Assembly: GCF_046600735.1 (NCBI RefSeq)
Contig: NZ_JBJMAW010000007.1
Coordinates: forward strand, 1-64,000
Reading direction: 5' to 3'
Length of the DNA stretch: 64,000 bases
Origin: Novilysobacter_A longmucuonensis
GTDB taxonomy: Bacteria; Pseudomonadota; Gammaproteobacteria; Xanthomonadales; Xanthomonadaceae
Shown: positions 33,381 to 40,056 of the stretch, one piece after another
Layout: each line of letters starts with the position of its first letter
How positions within the stretch are numbered: position 1 is the stretch's first letter
Program-made: the position numbers and the translations under genes
Notes under the pieces: model-generated
Seen by the model: the letters and a program-made list of their open reading frames with translations, nothing else
Told to the model about the DNA's origin: nothing
Database searches by the model: none

Positions 33381-33417
33381 AAGTCTCCCCCGGCCCCTCT
33401 TTTCCAAAGAGGGGAGC
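33381..33417. repeat. CTCTTTTCC-AAAGAGG short inverted repeat
   Basis: CCCCTCTTTTCCAAAGAGGGG preceded by TCTCCCCCGG belongs to a family also seen at 34281-34318 and, with more divergence, at 60316-60420. The gap between the TPR gene and doc otherwise holds nothing recognisable. Confidence 0.6.
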
Positions 33418-33457
33418 AAAGCCAGAGAGTAGAGATCGCGGACATGGCGCTGCCGCG

Positions 33458-33886
33458 TCATCGGGGGTAGCGCGCGGGGTTCTCGTGTACTTGGTTGCCC
33501 GGATCCTGCCGGAGGTGCCGGCGCAGCCAGTCAGCGAAGTCGGGTTCGGACAGGGAGCCTTCGGCGAGGGCGAGATACTTTGGGTACAGGGCGAGATCGT
33601 CGGCCAACAGGATGGCGTGGTTGAGCATGATGAAGGTTTCGCACACCACGGCGGCGGTGCGTTTGTTGCCGTCACTGAAAGGGTGGTTGCGGGCCAACCC
33701 GAAGGCAAGGCTGGCCGCCAGGGCGGCAAGATCCGGCAGGGGATCGGCGTAGGCGTGCAGCTGTTGCGGCCGAGCAAGAGCTGAGTCGAGCAAGCCCTCA
33801 TCGCGCACGCCCGGGATGCCGCCGTGTTCGGAGATCTGGCGGTCGTGAATGGCCAGGACGAGCGGCTTTCCGATCCAGACAATCAT
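33458..33886 (-). CDS. doc: Doc/Fic-family death-on-curing toxin
   Basis: The 142-residue protein carries the Fic-fold motif NHPFSDGNKRTAA (His68 to Arg76), the catalytic loop of AMP-transferring or kinase-like Fic/Doc enzymes. Doc toxins phosphorylate EF-Tu and stall translation. The N-terminal ISEHGGIPGVRDEGLLDSAL is typical of chromosomal Doc proteins. The gene starts 11 bases after the stop of the AbrB-type antitoxin gene on the same strand, the usual antitoxin-first order. The motif is complete, so the toxin looks functional. The toxin target here is inferred from the family. Confidence 0.92.
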   Translation of the reverse strand: MIVWIGKPLVLAIHDRQISEHGGIPGVRDEGLLDSALARPQQLHAYADPLPDLAALAASLAFGLARNHPFSDGNKRTAAVVCETFIMLNHAILLADDLALYPKYLALAEGSLSEPDFADWLRRHLRQDPGNQVHENPARYPR

Positions 33887-33897
33887 TGGCTACCCGC

Positions 33898-34119
33898 CTA
33901 CTGCGCGAGCTTGTGCAGCAGGGCGCGTCGCTCGCGCATGACCCGCTCGGCCACCTCCATCTGCGCGGCGAGTTCGGGATCGAACACGGTGAGCTTGATG
34001 CCGTCGGGGGTTTCCAGGGCGAATAGTTCGTCGCCCTTTCCAAGGCGCAGACGGGCCAGCAGGTCCTTGGGCAGGATGACGCCGGCCGAGTTGCCGATGG
34101 TGGTGATCTTGAGTTTCAT
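33898..34119 (-). CDS. AbrB/MazE-type antitoxin
   Basis: The 73-residue protein has the swapped-hairpin AbrB DNA-binding pattern in its first half (LKITTIGNSAGVILPKDLLA, LRLGKGDELF). Its second half is charged and likely disordered, suited to neutralising the Doc partner (FDPELAAQMEVAERVMRERR). Doc toxins are best known with Phd antitoxins; an AbrB-type partner is seen in some chromosomal pairs. A 16-base palindrome overlapping a TATAAC-like -10 lies 20 bases upstream and fits autorepression by this protein. Confidence 0.9.
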   Translation of the reverse strand: MKLKITTIGNSAGVILPKDLLARLRLGKGDELFALETPDGIKLTVFDPELAAQMEVAERVMRERRALLHKLAQ

Positions 34120-34139
34120 GAGCGCGGCTCGGACTTTGT

Positions 34140-34155
34140 TATAACGAGCGTTATA
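34140..34155 (-). promoter_or_regulatory. palindromic operator/promoter of the toxin-antitoxin pair
   Basis: TATAACGAGCGTTATA is a perfect 7+2+7 palindrome, unusually AT-rich for this genome. TATAAC on the minus strand can serve as the -10. It sits 20 bases upstream of the antitoxin ATG. Confidence 0.7.
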
Positions 34156-34280
34156 CTTTTCGCCGGGGCCTTACGCAAGCGTGCAGGCGCGCTTGCGTGA
34201 ATCTGGGTCCATATCTGCGGGGGGCAATGTCAGGACGGCGTAGTCGAGGCGGCGAGAACGGATGCGCGCGATCTGGTGCA

Positions 34281-34318
34281 AATCTCCCCCGGCCCCCTTT
34301 GTTCCAAGAGGGGAGCTC
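34281..34318. repeat. short inverted repeat of the TCTCCCCCGG family
   Basis: AAATCTCCCCCGGCCCCC, then TTTGTTCCAAGAGGGGAGC, repeats the pattern at 33381. It lies between parC and the antitoxin promoter; the rest of that 200-base gap holds no gene. Confidence 0.55.
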
Positions 34319-34355
34319 AAGCGAGGCGACCGTCGCGCGCGAGGGCACTCGCGTG

Positions 34356-36599
34356 TTACTCGATGCTGAGGTCGTCGACCTTTTGCCACCCCCGCGGCAA
34401 CAACCCACCGCGCGTGGCGCGGCTGCCGACGTAGCCATCCAGGTCCTTCCAGCTCAACGTCATGGTCCTTGCGCCGGACTGCACGCTCAGGCTGCCGCCG
34501 GGGGAGACCACCGCCACCGCGATCACCCGCTCGGTGCCGAGCTTGGCCCTGGGGATGTCGATCAGCTTGTTGCCCTTGCCCTTGTCGAGCTCCGGCAGGT
34601 CGCTGACCGGGAACGCCAGCAGGTGGCCGGCGCTGGTGGCGACCACCACCCGGTCCTGGCCGACGTCGGTCACCGTTGCCGGCTGGATCACCTTCGCCCC
34701 GGCGCTCAGCGACAGCATCGCCTTGCCGGCTTTCTGGCGGCCGGTGAGGTTTTCGAAGCGGGTCACAAAGCCGTAGCCGTGGCTCGACATCAGCACCAGG
34801 CGGGTGTCGGACTCGCCGCTGGCGAGGGCCTGGAACGAGGCGCCCGGTGCCGGCGAGAAACGGCCGGTCAGCGGTTCGCCGTTGCCACGCGCCGACGGCA
34901 GGCCGTGCACGATGGTCGAATAGGCGCGCCCGGTCGAGTCCAGGAACGCAACCTGCTGGGTGCTGCGCGAACGTACCGCGGCGAGTACGCCGTCGCCTTC
35001 GCGGTAACTCAGTGACGCTGCGTCGACTTCATGGCCCTTGGCCGCGCGCACCCAGCCCTTCTGGCTGAGCACCACGGTCATCGGCTCGCTCGGCACGAGC
35101 TCGGTCTCCGACAGCGCCTGCGCCGCGCCGCGCGCGACCAGCGGCGAGCGCCGGGCATCGCCGAACTTTTTCGCGTCGGCCAGCAGTTCGTCCTTGACCA
35201 GCTTCTTGAGCTTGGCCTTGCTGCCGAGGGTGGCGATGAGCTTGTCGCGCTCGCTGGCGAGCTCGGTCTGCTCGGCGCGGATCTTCATTTCCTCCAGCCG
35301 CGCGAGCTGGCGCAGTCGGGTTTCCAGGATGTAGTCGGTCTGCTCCTCGCTGAGCTTGAAGCGCTGCATCAAGACGGGTTTCGGCTCGTCCTCGCTGCGG
35401 ATGATGCGGATCACCTCATCGAGGTTGAGGAACGCGACCAGCAGGCCTTCCAGCAGGTGCAGCCGGCGCTCGACCTTGTCCAGTCGATGGGTCAGGCGGC
35501 GGGTCACGGTGTTGGTGCGGAACAGCAGCCACTCGGCCAGGAACGCCTTGAGCCCCTTGACCTGCGGGCGACCATCCACGCCGATCACGTTGATGTTGAC
35601 CCGGTAGCTCTTTTCCAGGTCGGTCGTCGCGAACAGGTGGCCCATCAGCTGGTCGATGTCGACCCGGTTGCTGCGCGGGATCAGCACCAGGCGGGTCGGA
35701 TTGGCGTGGTCGGACTCGTCACGCAGGTCCTCCAGCCACGGCAGCTTCTTGGCGCGCATCTGGCTGGCGATCTGCTCGATGATCTTGCCCGGCGAGGCCT
35801 GGTACGGCAGCGCGTGGATGACGATGTTGGTGCCGTCCTTCTCGTACAGGGCGCGCACGCGCACGCTGCCCAGGCCGGTCTCGTACATCTGGATCAGGTC
35901 GGCGCGCGGGGTGATGATCTCAGCAAAGGTCGGGTAGTCCGGACCGAGCACGTGCTCGCACAGGTCGCTCGTGGTGGCGTCGGGGTCCTCCAGCAGGCGG
36001 ATGCAGGCGCTGACGATCTCGTTGAGGTTGTGCGGCGGCACGTCGGTGGCCATGCCGACCGCGATGCCGGTGGTGCCATTGAGCAGCAGGTGCGGCAGGC
36101 GCGCCGGCATCCACGAGGGCTCCTCCAGCGTGCCGTCGAAGTTGGGGTCCCAGTCGACCGTGCCGTGGGCAAGTTCGCCCAGCAGCACCTCGGCGATGGG
36201 TGTGAGCTTGGATTCGGTGTAGCGCATCGCCGCGAACGATTTGGGGTCGTCGCTGGAGCCGAAGTTGCCCTGGCCCTCGACCAGCGGATAGCGGTACGAG
36301 AACGGCTGCGCCATCAGCACCATCGCCTCGTAGCAGGCGCTGTCACCGTGCGGGTGGTACTTGCCGATCACGTCACCGATCGTGCGCGCGGATTTCTTCG
36401 GCTTGGCGCCGGCGTTGAGGCCGAGTTCGCTCATCGAGTAGATGATCCGGCGCTGCACCGGCTTCAGGCCGTCGCCGATGAAGGGAAGGGCGCGGTCGAG
36501 CACCACGTACATCGAGTAGTCGAGGTAGGCGCGCTCTGCGTACTCGCGCAGGGGGATGGTTTCGAAGCCGTGGAATGCCGGGCGTACGGGATCGGTCAT
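34356..36599 (-). CDS. parC: DNA topoisomerase IV subunit A
   Basis: ParC cuts and rejoins DNA in the decatenating topoisomerase IV. The 747-residue protein begins in the expected way and has the catalytic Tyr in SFAAMRYTES. The quinolone-resistance region KYHPHGDSACYEAM keeps Ser and Glu at the positions usually mutated in resistant strains, so it looks wild-type. The C-terminal domain shows degenerate beta-pinwheel blades (VLSQKGWVRAAKGHE, GYGFVTRFENLTGRQKAGK), fewer than in GyrA, which supports parC over gyrA. parE is not in the window. Confidence 0.95.
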   Translation of the reverse strand: MTDPVRPAFHGFETIPLREYAERAYLDYSMYVVLDRALPFIGDGLKPVQRRIIYSMSELGLNAGAKPKKSARTIGDVIGKYHPHGDSACYEAMVLMAQPFSYRYPLVEGQGNFGSSDDPKSFAAMRYTESKLTPIAEVLLGELAHGTVDWDPNFDGTLEEPSWMPARLPHLLLNGTTGIAVGMATDVPPHNLNEIVSACIRLLEDPDATTSDLCEHVLGPDYPTFAEIITPRADLIQMYETGLGSVRVRALYEKDGTNIVIHALPYQASPGKIIEQIASQMRAKKLPWLEDLRDESDHANPTRLVLIPRSNRVDIDQLMGHLFATTDLEKSYRVNINVIGVDGRPQVKGLKAFLAEWLLFRTNTVTRRLTHRLDKVERRLHLLEGLLVAFLNLDEVIRIIRSEDEPKPVLMQRFKLSEEQTDYILETRLRQLARLEEMKIRAEQTELASERDKLIATLGSKAKLKKLVKDELLADAKKFGDARRSPLVARGAAQALSETELVPSEPMTVVLSQKGWVRAAKGHEVDAASLSYREGDGVLAAVRSRSTQQVAFLDSTGRAYSTIVHGLPSARGNGEPLTGRFSPAPGASFQALASGESDTRLVLMSSHGYGFVTRFENLTGRQKAGKAMLSLSAGAKVIQPATVTDVGQDRVVVATSAGHLLAFPVSDLPELDKGKGNKLIDIPRAKLGTERVIAVAVVSPGGSLSVQSGARTMTLSWKDLDGYVGSRATRGGLLPRGWQKVDDLSIE

Positions 36600-37014
36600 G
36601 GGGCGCTGCGTACTCGTGTGAGGCGTGGCGGGATTCTACCGGGTGGCGGGCTTGGCGCTGTTCAGCGCTGCATCGGTTCGGGACGCTCGCGTAGCAGGCT
36701 GTTGTCCCTGCCGCCGCGGGGTTGGCGGCTAGGGCCGCGTTCGGTCGTTGCTCCTGCTTGCTGTTGGAGGCGGGCGAACGAGCCTTGCATCGACAACCAA
36801 GATGAATTGCAGCTTCGGCCCGATGCGCCTGCGCTGCCGCCAGGCGCATCCGCTGCCACGGGGGCGGCGTATATGGCCATGACAGAATCGTTGAGGGGGC
36901 GGCCGATGCGTGTTGCCGCGACAACACAATCCGGTGGGAAGTCAGTGCAACCGCCACACGCGGGGCGCGGTTTGGCTACACTCGGCGCCGACCAGAATTC
37001 AATGCGGGGATGGC
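36600..37014. other. 415-base intergenic region upstream of the second ECF sigma gene
   Basis: It separates the divergent parC and ECF sigma genes. A TACACT at 36978, preceded by TTGG, could be part of a promoter but has no matching -35. Minus-strand frames here look like noise. No member of the repeat families was recognised. Confidence 0.45.
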
Positions 37015-37593
37015 ATGAGCGACGTGGCGACGCAGGCCCTGAGTGCAAGTGGGGACGATGGCCTGGCTGGAGTGCTCGCCTCGGTGGCCAGTGGCGACGC
37101 CAAGGCCTTCGAGCAGTTGTACCGGGCGACCTCGGCCAAGCTGTTCGGCGTGTGCCTGCGGGTCATGTCCGACCGCGGGGAGGCCGAGGACGTACTCCAG
37201 GAGGTCTACACGACCGTCTGGCGCAAGGCCGACCAGTTCGACGCGACGCGTGCGAGCGCGGTCACGTGGCTGGCGATGATCGCCCGCAACAAGGCCATCG
37301 ACCGGCTGCGCGCGACCCCCGCGGCGGCGCGCACCGCGCCGATCGAACTGGCCGAGACGGTGGTCGACCCCGGTGCATCGCCGGCCGGGAGCGCCGCGGC
37401 GGCGACCGATCGCGAGCGCCTGGGCGCCTGCATGGAGCAGCTCGATACGCGGCGGCGCACGCTGATCCGCACCGCTTTCTTCGATGGAGCGACCTACGAG
37501 GAGCTGGCCACGCGGATCGGTTCGCCGCTGGGATCGGTGAAGAGCTGGATCCGCCGCGGCCTGCAGCAACTGCGCGCCTGCCTCGAACAATGA
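37015..37593 (+). CDS. SigK-type ECF RNA polymerase sigma factor
   Basis: The 192-residue protein has sigma region 2 (KAFEQLYRATSAKLFGVCLR, SDRGEAEDVLQEVYTTVWRK, TWLAMIARNKAIDRLR) and region 4 (RRRTLIRTAFFDGATYEELA, SPLGSVKSWIRRGLQQLR). This is the pattern of RpoE/SigK-like ECF sigmas paired with RskA-type anti-sigmas. The ATG at 37015 is preceded by GCGGGGATGGC, a weak purine tract. The anti-sigma gene starts 13 bases after its stop. Target genes are unknown; in actinobacteria and proteobacteria such pairs respond to redox or envelope stress. Confidence 0.92.
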   Translation: MSDVATQALSASGDDGLAGVLASVASGDAKAFEQLYRATSAKLFGVCLRVMSDRGEAEDVLQEVYTTVWRKADQFDATRASAVTWLAMIARNKAIDRLRATPAAARTAPIELAETVVDPGASPAGSAAAATDRERLGACMEQLDTRRRTLIRTAFFDGATYEELATRIGSPLGSVKSWIRRGLQQLRACLEQ

Positions 37594-37606
37594 CCGGCCT
37601 TTGCCC

Positions 37607-38392
37607 ATGAACATCCGCGGACACGATTCCGAACACGACTCCGAGCAGGAGCCACCGAGCGCTGACCTGCACGCCGCCGAGTACGTGCTCGGCGTGCTCG
37701 ATGCCGACGCGCGCCGCCGCGCACAGGGGCGGATCGAGGCGGAGCCCGCCTTCGCCCGGCTGGTCCACGCCTGGGAGCAGCGCTTTGCGGCGTTGGTCGC
37801 CGAGATCGCGCCGGTCACCGCGCCCGCGCATGTCTGGCCGCGGATCCGCACCCGCCTGGGCTGGTCGCCGATCGACGGCGGTCGCGGCGGTTTGCTGCAG
37901 ACGGTGGGCTTCTGGCGTGGCGCGACGGCCGCGGCGCTGGCGACCGCGGCGGTGCTTGCGATGGTCGCTGTCCTGCGCCCGGTCCCGCTACCGGAACCGC
38001 TGCCCCCGCCTACCCCGATCGTCACCGCGCTGGAGCCGGCGCCCCCGCTGGCCGCGGCCCCGGTCACCACGCTCACCGACGACGACGGCAACGCGGCGTA
38101 CCTGGCCAGCATCGATGTGCGCAACCAACGCGTGCGGGTGATGCCGGTACCGGCTGCGCCCGACAGCGAGGGCCGCGTGCCGGAGCTTTGGCTGATTCCC
38201 GAAGGCGAGGCACCGCGTTCGCTTGGCGTGATCGACACCGCGACCGCGCGTGAGATCGAGATTCCGGACGACCTGCACCGTGCGCTTGCGGTCGGGTCGC
38301 TGCTGGCGATCACGCTGGAGCCGGCCGGCGGTGCGCCGCAGGGCGTACCGACCGGTCCGATCACGGCCAAGGGTGCGATCGAGCGGATTTGA
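37607..38392 (+). CDS. RskA-type anti-sigma factor
   Basis: The 261-residue membrane protein has a cytoplasmic N-terminal segment that binds sigma (DLHAAEYVLGVLDADARRRA, HAWEQRFAALVAEIAP) and a single membrane helix around TAAALATAAVLAMVAVL. Its periplasmic RskA domain (AAYLASIDVRNQRVRVMPVP, ELWLIPEGEAPRSLGVID) is typical of anti-sigma-K proteins. The ATG at 37607 is used; a TTG two codons earlier is in frame. The cytoplasmic domain has no zinc-binding His-x3-Cys-x2-Cys motif. RseP, encoded at 9435-10796, could cut its membrane helix, by analogy with RskA/Rip1. Confidence 0.9.
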   Translation: MNIRGHDSEHDSEQEPPSADLHAAEYVLGVLDADARRRAQGRIEAEPAFARLVHAWEQRFAALVAEIAPVTAPAHVWPRIRTRLGWSPIDGGRGGLLQTVGFWRGATAAALATAAVLAMVAVLRPVPLPEPLPPPTPIVTALEPAPPLAAAPVTTLTDDDGNAAYLASIDVRNQRVRVMPVPAAPDSEGRVPELWLIPEGEAPRSLGVIDTATAREIEIPDDLHRALAVGSLLAITLEPAGGAPQGVPTGPITAKGAIERI

Positions 38393-38439
38393 CTCGATCG
38401 GATCTGAGTCGAGCGGATCTGAGTCGAGCGGATGTGATC
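38380..38439. repeat. 15-base tandem repeat spanning the rskA stop
   Basis: Four imperfect copies of CGAGCGGATCTGAGT follow each other from 38380. The first encodes the end of the anti-sigma protein and its stop. A second 15-base-period tract with the related core GGCGGATGA lies at 50772-50816. Confidence 0.85.
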
Positions 38440-38607
38440 GGCCCCGGTCCCGGACCGGCGGCCGCACCCACCGGCCCTGCAGGTGCGCCCATGGGCGCAC
38501 CGGTGCAGACCGACCGTAGCCTACGGTTGCCAACCGAACGCGGCGCGCGGCGGTGATCGTGCAGACGGCGCGCGCCCTTAGGCGACGCAGGCGTACCCGA
38601 GCGCTGG

Positions 38608-39477
38608 TCAGTTGGCGGCTGGCAGCCAGTCCTGCTGGATCGCATACGCGGCCCAGTAGCTGCGCCAGTCCGCGCCGCGGCAGCCGGTGCAGGGATGCAT
38701 GTGCACCATCCGCAGCATCCAGAACCCGGGCTTGTCGTATTCGAACGTCGCGATGCCATCGGCGTCGGTCTGGACCGTGCGCGCGCTACCGTCCGAGGTG
38801 AAACTGCCGGTCGGGTGATGCAGCACGGTCAGGGTGGCGTCTGCCAGCGGCTCATCGTGGAAGAGCACCTGCGCGCGGAGCCGTTGGTCGGCCGCGGGCG
38901 CCTCGGGCGCATCCAGCAGCACGATCTCCAGCGGCAGGCCGATGACCTCCGAGTGCACCTCGTGCTCACCGGCGTCCGGGCCGGTGACCAGTACCTTGAT
39001 GTGGCGCGTGTAGCGTTCGCGGTCCTCGCCGGACGCACCGGCGGCCTGCTGCTGTTGCAGGGCCAGCATGTCCTCGAGGTGTTCCTCGCGCAGGTAGTCG
39101 GCGAACTGCTCGTGCGGCAACGCAAGCGTCACCGGACGACGGTCGAGCACCACCATCGCCGGCGTCGGCGTATCGCGCGGCAGCGTGTGGAACGGCATCG
39201 CGCCTTGGCGGGTGTCCTGGATGATGCTGCGCGTGCCGTCGGGCGTGACCAGCTGCAACGAGGCCGTGCTGCCGGCATCGTAGGCGCGCACCTCTTCGGC
39301 GTGGAGGGTGTCGCCCAGCTGCATGCGAACCGCCGGCGGCGCGTTCTCGGCGGCGCGCTCGCCGGCCAGCCAGAAGTCGTGTGCGGCCGCCGGGGCGGCG
39401 AACAGGCCCGCCAGGACCACTGCGGAAAGGAGCTGAATGGAGCCGTTCGCGCTGCTCCGGTCACGTGAATTGGCCAA
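38608..39477 (-). CDS. secreted DUF4198 protein
   Basis: The 289-residue product has a signal peptide (LLSAVVLAGLFAAPAAA) followed by HDFWL, the usual start of the mature DUF4198 domain. It includes ADATLTVLHHPTG and TDADGIATFEYDKPGFWML, resembling the carboxypeptidase-regulatory-like segments of metal-uptake-associated proteins. The start is the TTG at 39477, seven bases after GGAG; the upstream frame has no conserved residues. A Cys pair near the C-terminus (HPCTGCRGADW) is unusual and could bind metal or form a disulfide. DUF4198 proteins often neighbour TonB receptors or nickel/cobalt transport, but not here. Confidence 0.8.
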   Translation of the reverse strand: MANSRDRSSANGSIQLLSAVVLAGLFAAPAAAHDFWLAGERAAENAPPAVRMQLGDTLHAEEVRAYDAGSTASLQLVTPDGTRSIIQDTRQGAMPFHTLPRDTPTPAMVVLDRRPVTLALPHEQFADYLREEHLEDMLALQQQQAAGASGEDRERYTRHIKVLVTGPDAGEHEVHSEVIGLPLEIVLLDAPEAPAADQRLRAQVLFHDEPLADATLTVLHHPTGSFTSDGSARTVQTDADGIATFEYDKPGFWMLRMVHMHPCTGCRGADWRSYWAAYAIQQDWLPAAN

Positions 39478-39677
39478 TGATGCTCTCCTGTAACAAGGGT
39501 GGAATTTTGCCGTGGCGCAACCCCGGAGCTGCGGTCGACCCGGCTCGGCGGCTCGCACTGGGGCGTCGCGCTGATCGTGTTCATACGTATAACACCGGCT
39601 CTTTGGAGGCAGTGTTGACAATCCCATCACCGCACCGCAACATACGCGCCCCGCACCGCTGCATGCCGTGCGGGTTT

Positions 39678-39764
39678 GCCCGGGTGGCGGAATTGGTAGA
39701 CGCACTAGCTTCAGGTGCTAGCGGGGGCAACTCCGTGGAGGTTCGAGTCCTCTCCCGGGCACCA
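39678..39764 (+). tRNA. tRNA-Leu (CAG)
   Basis: The acceptor stem pairs GCCCGGG with CCCGGGC, followed by A and an encoded CCA. The long variable arm of class II tRNAs is present, as is the GGTTCGAGTCC T arm. The anticodon stem CTAGC/GCTAG carries the loop TTCAGGT, with anticodon CAG at 39712-39714. It reads CUG, the dominant Leu codon of a high-GC genome. Confidence 0.97.
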
Positions 39765-39778
39765 TATTCAACGGACGA

Positions 39779-39800
39779 CCCCCGCGCTGCGGGGGTTTTT
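39779..39800 (+). terminator. intrinsic terminator of tRNA-Leu
   Basis: A seven-base-pair stem CCCCCGC/GCGGGGG with loop GCT is followed by five T residues, 15 bases after the tRNA 3' end. Confidence 0.9.
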
Positions 39801-40056
39801 CGTTTGTGCCGGCGGTCCTGCATTCCACCTCGGCCGGGTCGATTTCGTGACCGTTGAAGTCGGCGTCGAACAGGATCGCCCTGAGCTGCACGGCGTGGTT
39901 TTCTTGCGGCGACTGGGACATGGCTGGTGGGAAGGGCGGGTGCGCCGCCGGTATCGCCGAGGCCGCGGCAGCACGCCGTGAAGGCGCCCCGGACGCCGCC
40001 TTTTTTTGCGCCACCACTCCGACGTCGCCTTCATCGTGATGTGCGACCATGACGTG

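Noticed and set aside
36662..37048. 128-residue minus-strand frame between parC and the sigma gene
   Set aside because: No conserved motif, no ribosome-binding site, and composition like other shadow frames.
35031..37610. 859-residue plus-strand open frame across parC and the ECF sigma gene
   Set aside because: It covers two real genes in other frames and encodes Ala/Arg-rich noise; such frames follow from GC-rich third positions.
39850..39932. Minus-strand stretch AVQLRAILFDADFNGHEI next to the tRNA, resembling a HAD-type phosphatase start
   Set aside because: The frame has no conserved continuation and runs into the tRNA-Leu terminator. It could be a gene remnant left by integration at the tRNA, but one motif-like stretch is not enough.
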